DNA of 64,000 nt from Imbricaverruca yamaguchii. Lineage: Eukaryota > Arthropoda > Thecostraca > Neoverrucidae. The notes beneath the pieces were generated by a model that was given only the letters and a program-made list of their open reading frames with translations, was not told the origin of the DNA and ran no database searches. A program made the translations under genes and the position numbers. Positions 12,492-24,525 of this stretch are shown piece after piece. Each line of letters starts with the position of its first letter. The stretch's first letter is position 1. The stretch spans positions 1,247,501 through 1,311,500 of the forward strand of contig JAOTOL010001556.1 of the NCBI GenBank assembly GCA_034440575.1. Reading direction: 5' to 3'.

Positions 12492-12673
12492 CCTTAAAGA
12501 CATAAAGACATAAAAGATTAGTGCAACTATGAGCCACAAGGGCCCTTCTTGGTTGCACTCTGTACACTGAACCAGTTGCCCACCACATCTGTCAATCAGC
12601 CCTCCCTGTAATACTGATAAGCAAGCCCTCTATTCTTATAATGATTGTCTATGCTGTTTTTAAGGATGTTCAA
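12492..12673 (-). mobile_element. CR1-like non-LTR retrotransposon 3' end (minus strand), left part, split by a DNA transposon
   Basis: Reverse complement of the 3' end of the plus-strand CR1 at about 18765-18930, including the terminal AAAGACATAAAGACATAAAAG. It continues at 15823 on the other side of the inserted DNA transposon, with the 8-bp sequence ATGTTCAA duplicated at the junctions. Confidence 0.85.
12666..12673. repeat. 8-bp target-site duplication, left copy
   Basis: ATGTTCAA directly before the element end TAGGGTGTGTC; the same 8 bp follow the other end at 15823-15830. The intact CR1 at 18768-18795 has this sequence once, giving the empty-site structure. Confidence 0.9.
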
Positions 12674-15600
12674 TAGGGTGTGTCGCCTGAACGGTTTTTC
12701 TTATGCTTAGTGAAATTATCGTGCAGATCACCTAAAAAAGACCCTGTGGTCGAAACCAAATCGAAATCAAACAATAAACAAAATATGCGACAGGCCGATA
12801 AAGAAACAAATTTGCCGGGCGCCCGGCGTTGAAGTCTCCAGTGATGGCGCTCCGTTGTGGCATCTAACACCACGCGTCGGCCGCCGTCGGAGCGCCGCCG
12901 CGGCGCTGTGACGAAAAAGGCGGCAGTCGGTGCTGTGGATGACTTATGAATGGATTCTGGTAATTAAAAAACAGATCAGGGGAGCCGGGATTTATCTGAT
13001 TGTAAAAATTAAACTTCACTGAAGGACCGATCGCTCCACTTTCCTTTGTCTGTGCTCCACCTTTCACAGTGCTATGAATCATCATTCGAATAAATTGCGT
13101 ACGCACTAACGACACAAAATAGCTTCGCATGCCATACATCCCTGTTTTATTAGTCAATCCAAGTCTCCTGTTCCTTTTCGTTACTCAAGTTTCAAGGGAA
13201 ACTGGGATTATCAGCAGTAGGGACAACCTATTAACGATGGCGACACGAGCCGTGCTGATATCTGATTTCGATGTGCTGAAATGTGATATCGCGATATCGC
13301 GAAAATGTGCTGATATCGATAGCTGAAAATGTGCGATGGCCGACAAAGTGCCACGAATGGAGTTTCCCTTTGTCCAAGACCAGAGAGGACATCGCATGCA
13401 AATCGGCACCGCAGCAAATGCAAATCGGCACCGCAGATATCCGTGAAACCACTCGTCGACGCGCCATGGACGAAAGGAGGCGTCTGACCGCCGAGAGAGT
13501 TACATCACCACAACCGGGACCTTCTGGAATGGCCCAGCTAGATTCTAATTCAGACCAAGATTCCGCCACAGATTCATCATCGCTCACATCTGTAGTCAAT
13601 GAGTCAGATTATATGGTGAACAGTAACACAGACGAACTGCTAAATACGGCTCTAGCAGCAGATCGGTACGGAGTGTCTAATCGTGCGTGTGCTGCGATCA
13701 TAAACGGTTCCCAAGTGAACATTGGTCGGATCACTTCTGACGATATGGACTGCACAGTGGATAGCAAAAAAGTATGGCAAGCAAGGGATCGGATTAGAAG
13801 AGAGGTAGTAGCCCAGAGCCATGAGGATCATGCAGGTCGTGTATCTGGTCTCTACTTCGACGGTAGAAAAGACGATACGTTTATGACAGCCAGTTCAAAG
13901 AAGACGGAAGAGCACATTGTGGTTGTATCCGAGCCAGACAGTGCATATTTAGGACATTTTTCAGGGCCTGAACGCCGTGGCATATGAGTTTGGTGCGGAT
14001 GTTTCTGTGCTTGGCTGTGACGGCACGAGAGTTAATACTGGCCAAAAAGGTGGTGTTATCCGTTTGTTTGAGCTCGGACAAAAACGCCCCGTCCACTGGT
14101 TTGTGTGCCAACTTCATGCAAATGAACTTAATCTTCGTGCAGTATTTAGCCAGTTAGATGGAGTCACAACAGGACCTAAGTCGTTTAGTGGGCTGATTGG
14201 CCGGGCTGCTGCAGGCGCAGTAGAAACCTTGCCAGTGGTCGATTTTGAGCCAATCGATGGCGGAAATGTTTCAGAAATGACGCAGGAGATTCTCAATGAC
14301 CTAAGTTCAGATCAGGCTATTCTGTACAGTCTGGCGCGTAGTGTCCAGACGGGCTGTATCTCAGATAGAACTGCGAAAATGAAGATCGGTACACTAAACC
14401 ACTCCAGGTGGCTGACTCTGGCGGCGCGAATTCTCCGGCTCTACATATTAACCGAACAGCCATCAGACAGTCTGAGAATGCATGCGGAGTTCATCGTGTG
14501 CCACTATACTCCCATGTGGTTCTGCATCAAGAAGAACTGGAAATGTTCTGACGGTCCTGGCAATGCGCTGCACAGCGTGCAACTTCTCAAAAGTTTGCGA
14601 CCTGAGATAGCGGCCATGGTGCAGCCGGTAATACAGCGCAACAGCTACTGGTGTCACCCTGAGGCAGTACTGCTAGCAATGGCAGCGGGCCAAGATCAAG
14701 CCACACGGGAAAGGGCAGTCACTCAAATCCAGCAGTGTCGCAGAACTCAAGTCGATAGTGATACTGACGAAGTGCGGAAGTTCAAGCTTCCAAAAGTGAA
14801 TATGGGGGCAAACAGCATCATGGAGCTGATTGATTGGTGTAATGAGGCGATAACCGAGCCGCCCTTGACGCAACAACTGTCCGATGATGACTTACTATGC
14901 ATCATCGCGAGTCCTCTCGAAGTACCGCCATACCCTGTACACCGTCAGACGGTGGAACGGATGGTGAAAGTGGTGACCGAGGCGTCTTTGAAGGTAATTG
15001 GTGAAGAGGCCCGCCACGGTTACATTGTGGCGAAGTTGAAACACAGGTGAGCAATGCCAGTGCTCAGCAGCAAAAAGGACTTCATGTCGGGTTTTCTGTC
15101 GAGCATGTAGACAAGTAGTACAGTTATAAAATGATAGTTCGTACAAAAAATGTGGCCGCTCGTACAAAAGGTGACGCCGCTGTATGCCCGTCTCCTTCGG
15201 TAGTAGTGGAACGGAGCATGATGCCGATTTCGCCTGGTCTATTTGTCATAACAATAATATATCAAGTGTCTCAGAATGATTCAATTGGTCTTCGATGTAA
15301 ACAGACGAGGAATTTTGAAGATGTTCAAGCTTTCAAAAGTGAAAATATTAGCATTATACGCCGATAGATCTACTGATTGAAAATGGAACGAACAAGCGAC
15401 GTAAAGTGAATCTTTCTTTCATGCGTCAGATATCCAGGCAACTTATTAAGCGACTGGTGCTTATCAAAAGCCTTTTACCCCACTAAACACTTTCATTGAG
15501 TTTTATTAATGAGCTTCATCACCAGAATCCATTCATCAGTCATCCACCGCACCGACTGCCGCCTTTTTCGTCACAGCGCCGCGGCGGCGCTCCGACGGTG

Positions 15601-15822
15601 GCCGGACGCGTGGTGTTAGATGCCAATCGCAACGGAGCGCCATCACTGGAGACTTCAACGCCGGACGCCCGGCAAATTTGTTTCTTTATCGGCCTGTCGC
15701 ATATTTTGCTTATTGTTTGATTTCGATTTGGTTTCGACCACAGGTTTTATTTAGGTGATCTGCACGATAATTTCACTAAGCAAAGTGCAATTTCCAAAAA
15801 AGGTCCTTCGTGACACACCCTA
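12674..15822 (+). mobile_element. 3.15-kb DNA transposon with long terminal inverted repeats and 8-bp TSD
   Basis: Ends begin TAGGGTGTGTC on both sides. After a short dissimilar stretch the left terminal region (to about 12965) is the reverse complement of about 15527-15822, giving inverted repeats near 295 bp. Flanking ATGTTCAA is duplicated. The interior encodes a transposase-like protein (13335-15050). The 8-bp duplication and the TAGGG ends are compatible with hAT-like elements (terminal YARNG), but MULE or P-type elements also make 8-9 bp duplications, so the superfamily is left open. It inserted into a pre-existing minus-strand CR1 copy. Confidence 0.88.
13335..15050 (+). pseudogene. 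Transposase-like protein of the TIR element, frameshifted
   Basis: Two overlapping frames form one protein. The first carries VSGLYFDGRKDDTFM and EEHIVVVSEPDSAYLGHF. A one-base shift near a T-run at about 13958 leads to GADVSVLGCDGTRVNTGQKG, VHWFVCQLHANELNLR, HSRWLTLAARILRLYI, IQRNSYWCHPEAVLLAMA and AVTEPPLTQQ-like sequence, with TGA at 15048-15050 followed by the still recognisable AMPVLSSKKDF. I recall the family as very common in arthropod proteomes under 'uncharacterised protein'. The position between the inverted repeats argues that it is the element's transposase. The start is uncertain, and local sequence at 13230-13330 (repeated GATATCGC/GATATCG) is probably non-coding. The frameshift and terminal stop make this copy defective. 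Confidence 0.7.
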
Positions 15823-16066
15823 ATGTTCAATGTGTTGCTACTGACAATGTTTTCTGGCAGCTGGTTCCAGTGTTCTTCTACCCTGTTGGTGAAGAAAGTC
15901 TGCCTTAACCTTGTTCTGCGGTGGTTAACTTTAATTTTGAATTTATGACCTCTAATTACATCATTTCTGTTCAATTCAAACATTTCCCCAAGATATCCCC
16001 TCTCCAGACCATGGACAAATTTAAAGACCTCGATGAGATCCCCTCTCAGCCTTCTCTATCTCCTCT
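15823..16066 (-). mobile_element. CR1-like fragment (minus strand), right part
   Basis: Continues the split CR1: the minus strand encodes RLRGDLIEVFKFV, then NRNDVIRGHKFKIKV and FFTNRVEEHWNQLPEN, the C-terminal end of the CR1 reverse-transcriptase ORF. 5'-truncated at about 16066. Confidence 0.85.
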
Positions 16067-16151
16067 AGCCGTACGTAGTCACCGTGGTATAATAAGTCGA
16101 AAGCTCAGTTGACCCAGGGACAAAACTTGGTACTAACATGAAGAAAAACGG

Positions 16152-18834
16152 GTGAATCAATACGTTCGGTTTATGCCGCTACCCTATCATCCATGCAGAA
16201 TCGTGATTCCTTTCCGTGGTGGAACTTGGCATATTATTTTTGGGGAAGTTTCCACCTCATCTTTTGCCACAATTTTGCATTATGCCTATGGCGTGATTCT
16301 TAATATCCTTCCCATAATTTCCAGAAAGCTGCATCCCACATTCATTCATTATTACCGATCAGGAACCCTGCCACATTCTCAGCAACTGGAGCTTGACAAG
16401 GTGATTTGTGAGGAAATCAGTAGAAACTTTAAGAGGAAGTGCCTTATTCTCGGTGACTTTAATCTAAAAGGTTATGAAAATGCTGGTATTGGCTCCCCAT
16501 CATGCAAAATGTTCAGGAAATGCCTTGAAGAGGACCTGTTCTTACACCAGTTTGTATCGGAACCTACCAGGCATGGTTCATTCTTGGACCTTGTATTCTC
16601 GGATTTAGGTGACTTGGTTCAAGACTTGACTGTAGGCGAAACTCTGGGAAAAAGTGACCATAACATAGTTAGATTCAAGGCACATGTAGGGGAAACTATC
16701 AAGGATAATTTGGTAAAGGTTCCAAATTTCAACAAAGCAGACTTTAACGGCATGAGAGCGGCTTTAAGTGCCATCAGATGGGAAGAAGAATTCTCCAATT
16801 TAAATGCCTGTGAAATGTGGGAAAAGTTCAAATCTTACTTAAAGGAAACTCAGATTAGACATGTCCCCCAAAAGCAAAGACGCAAAAGAAGGGTAGGAAA
16901 GCCAGCATGGCTTACACCAGACGTGATAAAAGCAATTAGGGCTAAGAAAACTGCATTTAGAGTTTTTAAAGAAGCCTCAAATGTCATTAATCTAAAGGCG
17001 TATCGAAAAGCTAGAGACACTGTGAAGCAAAAAACCAGAGCAGCAAAGCGAGCAAAGGAACTGGATTTAGCTAGAAACTGTAATGGGGACAGTAAAAAGT
17101 TCTTTAGTTTCTACAAGCTGAGTAAAGTTTCTAACACAATTGGTCCACTGGAAGTAAACGGGACTACATTGGGTGAGGATAGTGAGATGGTTGAGGAGCT
17201 GAGCAAGCACTTCAAATCAGTGTTTACATTGGAAGATATGACCAATCTGCCGACCGTACACCATAGTTCAGATACATGGGATCTGACAAATGATGTTGAT
17301 TTCATTGGTAGTGATGTTGTTTACAATCATATCAGGAAAATAAAGCCAAATAAGGCAGCAGGACCTGATGATATTTATGCTAGGGTGTTGCGGGAAACTG
17401 AAAAGGAACTGGCATTTCCACTTAGTATAATATTTTGTAGATCAGTTTCACATAATGAAATTCCAACCGATTGGAAAAGGGCAAATGTAATTCCTATTTT
17501 CAAGAAAGGAGAAAGAGGGAAAGTTGAAAACTATAGGCCAATAAGTCTCACATCCCTAGTCTGCAAGGTACTCGAATCAATTATCAAGGATAGAATAGTT
17601 AGTTATCTGGAAGGTAGCAGATTGATTCAAGATACTCAACATGGATTTAGAAAAGGACGATCGTGTCTCACAAACCTCTTGGACTTTTTTGAACTTCGCC
17701 ACAGAACAATTTGATCAGGGAAATCAGGTTGATGTAGCATATCTTGACTTTAGTAAGGCCTTTGACAAGGTACCCCATAAACGGTTAATGATACAGCTTC
17801 AGTCCCATGGTATTGCAGGTAGCATCTTAAAATGGATAGAGTTGTGGCTTTCAGATAGACAGCAAAGAGTGATGCTAAATGGTACAAAGTCATCATGGCA
17901 AAATGTTCTTAGTGGAGTCCCCCAGGGGTCAGTACTAGGGCCATTACTGTTCATTATATTTGTAAATAACATTGAAAGTGGCCTAAGCAGTAAAGTTTTG
18001 AAATTTGCAGATGATTTGAAGGTCTTTAGGGCAATAACAGGTCAGGATGAGCATATCTCGCTGCAAAAAGACTTAGACGAACTTGTGAAGTGGTCCGAAG
18101 AATGGCAAATGAAATTTAACTTTGATAAGTGCAAAATCATGCATGTAGGTAAGCAGCATATGAAGGCTCCATACTTGATGGGTGGCCAAGTGCTATCAGT
18201 GACTCAACAGGAGAAGGATTTAGGTGTTATTCTAAACACAAAATTGGGGGCATCAGAACAGACCAAGGAAGCCAGGAAGAAGGCACTGAGAATGCTCGGG
18301 GCAATAAATAGGAATGTATCATACAGAAGTGAGGAAGTGATCAGGAAGCTTTACTGTGCATACGTCAGGCCACATTTGGAATACTGCATCCAAGCTTGGT
18401 CTCCTAGCTATGAAAAAGATTGTTGGCTTTTAGAGAGAGTACAAAAGAGGGCTACAAAAATGGTTAATGGCATAAGCAACCTGGCATATGAGGAAAGATT
18501 GAAGAAATTGAATATGTTTTCACTTAGATATAGAAGGCTGAGAGGAGATCTCATCGAGGTCTTTAAATTTGTCAATGGTCTGGAGAGGGGATACCTTGGG
18601 GAAATGTTTGAATTTAACAGAAATGATGCAATTAGAGGTCATAAATTCAAAATTAAAATTAACCACAGCAGAACAAGGTTAAGGCAAACTTTCTTCACCA
18701 ACAGGGTAGTGGAACACTGGAACCAGCTGCCAGAAAACATCGTCAGTAGCAGAACATTGAACATCTTTAAAAACAGCATAGACAATCATTATAAGAATAG
18801 AGGGCTTGCTTTTCAGTATTACAGGGAGGGCTGA
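16152..18834 (+). pseudogene. CR1 ORF2-like endonuclease/reverse transcriptase, frameshifted
   Basis: The endonuclease remnant includes KCLILGDFNLKGYENAG (catalytic GDFN). The reverse transcriptase follows with IKPNKAAGPDDI, IPIFKKGERGKVENYRPISL, LDFSKAFDKVPH, SGVPQGSVLGPLLF and the catalytic FADD in LKFADDLKVF. A conserved C-terminal region ends with FFTNRVVEHWNQLPEN. The frame breaks once at a run of six T (about 17686-17693); otherwise the RT is open from about 16300 to the TGA at 18832-18834. One indel at a homopolymer is consistent with a young copy or an assembly error. The element is incomplete at its 5' end, so this copy could not be autonomous. Confidence 0.9.
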
Positions 18835-18940
18835 TTGGCAGATTTGGTGGGCAACTGGTTCAGTGTACAGAGTGCAACAAAGAAGGGCCCTTGTGGCTCA
18901 GAGTTGCACTGATCTTTTATGTCTTTTATGTCTTTATTAA
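16152..18940 (+). mobile_element. CR1-like non-LTR retrotransposon, 5'-truncated
   Basis: Encodes the C-terminal part of an endonuclease domain and a complete reverse transcriptase domain. The 3' UTR ends in short repeats of the TCTTTTATG type, as CR1 elements end in 8-9 bp tandem repeats. It lies head-to-head with the minus-strand CR1 fragment and stops about 500 bp before the RALGAPA-like start codon. Confidence 0.9.
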
Positions 18941-19447
18941 CGCTCGCCATTGGAAAGAAACCATGCAATGAATGCCGGCTGGACTCCAAATATGCCTGAC
19001 CTGATGACTTGCATCGGCTCGTATAAGAGGTGAACGGTGAGTTTCAGGTCACAACGGAAGACAGTTTTTAAAAGAGAAGGATGCGTTCTATTAAATGGTT
19101 TTATTTTTATAACGATATCTCTCGGCATTCCCAAACAACATTATAACTTACCCCTGAAAAGCATTGCGGAGAGAGGACTTCGGCGTTGAAAACAATTGAC
19201 GTCACAAAGGTTTGAATCGCCGGACGTTTGTACCTGATGCTAAAGGCTTGAGCGAAAGGTTCCTTATTGCGTTTTGTGACAGATTGCAGGCGATTTGTGG
19301 GGTAATGATGTATTTGGTAATCACAAAGTTGGGGAAATATGGAGTAATTGCGGACATTTAGCGCCGATCTTTGCTAGTTTGTTCTAATTGGTCGTTATGT
19401 GAAAGAAGCCAAGCTTGTTCTGCGAGTGAACATCATAGGATGTCAGG
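18940..19447 (+). promoter_or_regulatory. Putative promoter/5' UTR of the RALGAPA-like gene with a CRE-like palindrome
   Basis: This is the only unique DNA between the 3' end of the CR1 element (about 18938) and the ATG at 19448. It contains TGACGTCA at 19197-19204, the palindromic cAMP-response element core bound by CREB/ATF factors in animals. No convincing TATA box is visible. An in-frame TAG at 19436-19438 shows the ATG at 19448 is the first usable start in its frame. The transcription start and any non-coding first exon are not determinable here; the promoter role is inferred from position only. Confidence 0.3.
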
Positions 19448-19565
19448 ATGTTCAATCTCGCCAAGAAAGGACACACGACTGTGGATGTCAAGAAATCAAT
19501 TCAGAAGATACTTGACACGAAGAAAGACTCTGCAACACGACTGAAGCATCTCCGCATAATATTGG
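19448..19565 (+). CDS. RALGAPA: RALGAPA-like exon 1 (start codon)
   Basis: Starts MFNLAKKGH and contains [17 protein letters not shown], matching the highly conserved N-terminus of RalGAP alpha subunits. Length 118 nt, ends in phase 1. The donor is GCAAGT, a GC-type 5' splice site: joining the last base G to the AA of exon 2 gives a Glu codon and the sequence RIILENVDLVE, which follows the family. Reading past the donor instead gives GKF and a stop. Confidence 0.93.
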
Positions 19566-22500
19566 GCAAGTTTTAGAGTGGCTGCTAGGTGTATGTTATA
19601 TGACTATAGCCTTCTATTGGATATGTGGTGGGTGTGACCCTGTTTGGTCTTGATGTTAAATTATCTGTGGAAGCACTCACTCAACCTGTTTAGCATTGTC
19701 ATCTTGTTGAGCTGACAATTTGGCATGACTATGATGGCCCGGTCACAAAAAAGTAGTTGTGTACAAGGCAAATAGGGAGACTTGGGTGGTAGGTACCAAG
19801 CAGCAGTTAGCACCTAGTGGGCATGTCAATAGGCTGTTTCACAGCAACAGCTTGCTCTCCTGTCTAGTTGCTTTATATTCTTCCAAACCATTTTTGGGGG
19901 CTTTAACTAAAACATTCCAGATATGCACTAAAAAAGTATGTCATACAGCATTTAACATAAAGAAGAAGTAATAATGAAATAACAAGACTAGTCTTGCACA
20001 GACAATTCCCTATGTAATATGAGCCAAACTCTGCTATCACACACATCAGTCTGATGTGACAGCTGTGCACAATGCAAAGAATCAGTCAAGGTCTTATGTT
20101 TGCTACATGGCACTGTTAACAATGTGTTTGAGGTTGCTAGTGGCTATGACATCATATATAAAATACCTTGTGTCAATTGGTTAATAGCAAGATTTTAGAA
20201 CAGAAAACACTAGAAGCCAATTCTGATTGGCAGCCTCCAAGACTCCAGAGGATGTCTCTTAAAACTCAAAATTTTCCATTATATGGGTGGCATGAGTGCA
20301 TTGTTTCCAGAGATGCACTCCAAAATCAGAGCAACCAGAGAACATTGTGCTCAGTGTGCAGGCACACAGTATTTCAAGTGCTGTTGACACATTATAGTCT
20401 GCATTTCCAGAGGTTGAAATTGAGAGAAGTGTGTGAAGCTTTGATCAGGCTGCTAACTGCTACAATAAGTGGTTAGTTTGAGTGGTAATTGTAAGTGGAG
20501 TAATCACAATTTTTTTTGGGTGTCATTCTGTTTGTTTTATTGATATCTTTGCTCCCACATTTGTGTCAAGAGTGCATGTGAAGCCCATCCTATCCAGTAT
20601 GAGTTCAGATTCCAATGTGTTCAGAGATAAAATCTCTGAAAAGGTGCCTTAATTCCCACTCTGTAGGTATGGATGTGCAGCATGTGCTGGTGCCATGCCC
20701 AGCATGCACATAAGAATGTAGGCAACATTTTGGGTATGTTGCAAATGCTCTGAAGTTGAAGGACTTGTTGGGAGATGATCCCTGATTCATACATAATAGA
20801 GCAGTTTTGTGCTTCCTTGTGGAGATGGGATTTGACGTAATTTATGCTCCTACCTAAATACATTTGTTTTCCAGATCTTATATCAAGCACCTTAATGGTC
20901 ACCAATGTGTTATATACTTATGTGACAGTCTGATGCAAGCTTAGGCAGCCTTGTTATGGGTGCAATATAACCCAATGGGGTTGACACACCCTAAAACTCC
21001 AAAAATCAATCAATGGTAGATATGGATGCCTAAATTGGTTGGTATTGGCGAAACATGCCCTTGTCATTTTATCTGTTGTTGCTCAGATAATCAGTTTATT
21101 GCCACATCCATCTATAATTTAACTATAGCACTAATTTGTCATCTGGCAGTCATATGTCAGCTGCAAGATACAGTGGAGCTGAGCTCATTCTCAACACAAC
21201 GAGAAAGGCACTGAATGACCAAAGCAGTCTATGCACTTGTAAGCCCAAGTCACCATGCAACAATCAGAAAGTGTATCATTATTTGCTCATATTTGGAAGT
21301 TTTTTTTCTACTTATATGAACAGCATCAATGGGAAAACTACTTTGCTATTAAAACTGATGCTAGACTTACAATTAGTGACTGTTTCTAATTTATGTGAAT
21401 CATTGTTCCAGGTCTCCACTCTCCACCTTGTTACTGAACCCACATGACCTGTGAGCAAAAAGCCCTGTAAAACTGCTTAATGTCTCCTCATTGGCAACCC
21501 AGATGGTGTTAATAACCATGCAGAAATATGGTTTGCAAAATTAATAATGTAAGAAATTGTAATGCTTGGATTTAAAATTTGATGTGATTTACTCTGGCCT
21601 TCTTAGTGCTAGTCTAAATTTGTGTTAAAATATTGTGTATATCAAGTTGTCTTTTATGCAGCTCTTGACACGTTGATGTTGAACATGGCTGTCTCCTCAG
21701 AATCACAGGTCACTCCTGCTGGTGTAATATTATATAGAACACTATAATATAATATAGTATGTGCAAATTTCCATCACACCCCATTCCGTGGTATTAGCCT
21801 GGTAGTTCCCACATGGAAAAGGCTTGATGAGTCTCACCAACTTCATAAAAAATAAAGACAGAAATACACCTGTGTATTTTGTGCAAAATTACACACCAAG
21901 GAAATGGAATATATGCACCAAATGCAAAACAGGTGACATAAAATAATCGAGAGACTTTAGGCAGCCACCTTCTCTACATAAGAATATCCTTCACCTTGAA
22001 CAAATGTAAACATGTACATCTGGCATGACTAAAGCACAAACAACCTCCCATACTTCCCACCCTACTATTTAAATCTACATGAAACACTGAACTGTAGTGA
22101 GCAACAAGGGATTTGTCATGGTAAACAAATTTGGCAGTTGTGAAGTGACTAAAATATTGTCCACTCTGTTTGCCTGTGGTTTGATCCAATTGTTGTTTTC
22201 TTGTGATTTTTGAGGTTGTATGTAGTGTCAATAGATTATCAGCATGCCCTCATCAGACACCTAGCTGTCCTGCACTTCTGGTCACCTGCCCTGCACCAGC
22301 AAGATCTCATTGAAGGTACCATATTTTGGCACCTGGTCCACTAGTACTGCCCACATCTTTACACTTCCTTACATTTGGTACTTGTACTGGGACCTTGTGG
22401 CTCAACTTTCTTAGAGCATTCTATCCCATCAGAAGGTGTGGTTCTTTAGACCAATTTAATTTAGCGTAGATCTGGGTGCATTTTTGTGTGATTCAGTATA

Positions 22501-23285
22501 TCCAGGTGCTCTTCTGATTTGCTATATTGCAAACAGCTGTGCTCATCTCAAACAGTGCTCAAAATCAGGTGCTTGGTAAAGATAACAAATGTATGTTGTT
22601 TTATTCTGGTGCAGTTACTTAAATTTGCAATGAAAATAACACAAATTAAACTTTAAATGGCAGTGCCAGGCACCAAACAGATATTTCTGCAAGATAACTG
22701 TGTGGTGTTCCTGTGGCTAGTAGCCAATGCACACACATTATGGATGTTTCAGAGCTTGGATGCAGTTGTCCTAATTGGACGCATTTGCTTGAGACTTCTG
22801 TTTTGTGACTTATTTTCACAAGTAGCTTACAAATGCACAGTAATGGTTTGCATATAATTTAAGTGTTGATATATAGAAACAGGTTCAAATATTTCAAACT
22901 CGTCATAGCAGGCATGTCTTCTGTTCTATTTTATTCATAAGAAATGCTGTCATATTAGCATGTCTTGTTCACATTTACCTCAATATTTTTTTTCTTGATT
23001 TTGCTGGTGATCCTAAATTTATTTCAGTTGTGCTTGTGCCATCCCTGTGACATCACCACATTCGCAAATGCACCATATGGAGATACCATGAGATCAGCCA
23101 GACAAGAGATAGAGCATTGCCAGAAGAGAGCATGAACACAGGATGCAAACTAATGTGGCACAAAGGTTTCAATGTTGCTTTTAGTGGTTTGAGTAGCTAC
23201 ATTTGTTGGTATGATGTGTCTGTAGGGCGAGCTTCAAAGATCCATGACTTGGCGGTATGTATATCGAGTGGAGAGAGAGAGTGAG

Positions 23286-23530
23286 ACTACAGCTTGCATG
23301 CCACGTTATACACCATAACGGACAACGTGTCCGAGTGCGGTCCGGCAGCAGCGGCCCAGTCAGAGGTGACGGCGATACTGGCGAGCGGCCAGTTGCCGGG
23401 CGTCCCTGCGCAGGCGCATAGCAATGTTCGGCGCGTCGGCTCGTGCGCACGTCGTCAGTGCACGAGTTACACACTGTTGTGCTCACGGCCATGGGAGGAG
23501 CAATTATGCATTGAGTTAGCATTTTCTTCA
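23286..23530. other. GC- and CpG-rich island in AT-rich intron 1
   Basis: About 240 bases with many CG dinucleotides (GTGTCCGAGTGCGGTCCGGC, GGCGCGTCGGCTCGTGCGC) inside an otherwise AT-rich 8-kb intron. An 84-codon frame (23294-23548) crosses it but shows no recognisable family. It could be an internal promoter, an alternative exon or a GC-rich repeat. Confidence 0.3.
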
Positions 23531-24399
23531 AGTCACTGGGATGCCTGATTCCCGTGTATGGGGATCGAGCATGGCTGGTAATGACTTCAATGTTGAAATA
23601 TGATGCAAACAATGCTTAGCTCAGTGGATGTGTTGTACCTGATATCATGTGACTCCGGGAAAATTCCTCCCAGTCAGGGAAATCGCGCAATCGATCAAGC
23701 GTCGCAAAATCGTCTCCGGGAAAACCGACTCCCTATACCTTGAACTGCTGGTGCAGACCAGCAGGACTATGCTGATTAATTTTTGAAGGACTATTTAAGG
23801 ACTATGCTAATGAATATACTTGGTGGTATAGTGTAAATTATTGTGTTAATTAATTTACTGTTCAGTGCATTTCCCAATGGAGATCCATTACCAAATAGTC
23901 TAATGAGGCAATATTTTGATCACATGCTTCAAGATGCAAGATGGATTTAGCCAATGTGCCAAAACGAGTGGCACATAGGCAAATGCACAATGTGCCAAAA
24001 CAAATGTGAAGTTGTGTCATGATATTGATCATGTTTTTTCTTCATTTAGTACTCCACTTGTTATATTTGATGTTTGACAAGCAGAAGCTTTATCATCTAG
24101 TATGCCCGAGCATGGTTCATTGGCACAGGAGGCAGACGTATATCACTGTTGGCCTCACACTACTCTGTCACGGATTAAATGTGAATGCTTCGAGCTAACA
24201 AGTTTGTTTGCATCTGCATTTTGGCTGGCCTCATTCCAACTCGAATTGACTTTTGTCCATCATGGAAGATGCCACAAATATGATTCTGATGTGTTTAAAG
24301 GTGAAGTGGATGTGCATGTATTATTTACTGGTCACGTCAAGTGGGTAATAATTCGAATACTGAGATCACGGAGCTCTGTGACCTGGAGGTAGTGTTTGC

Positions 24400-24525
24400 C
24401 TTGAAGCCGTGTTTAGGCTCACGTCCCACTAATCAGTGTTAAAATAATGATTTCTCGTAAGGCGTGAGACGCCGAAACGAGTACAGCAGGATGTTGAAAT
24501 CGCCGCAGAAATAATGCGATTTAAA
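24400..24525 (+). repeat. Dispersed repeat, copy 1 (related to 35800-35890)
   Basis: Shares GTGTTAAA, then a GTGAGA..CCGAAACGAG block and AGCAGGATGTTGAAAT with 35800-35890. Likely a non-autonomous element. Confidence 0.5.

Noticed and set aside
13977..15050. A host gene of 357 codons
   Set aside because: It lies between inverted repeats of a transposon with a target duplication and continues a frameshifted transposase-like protein.
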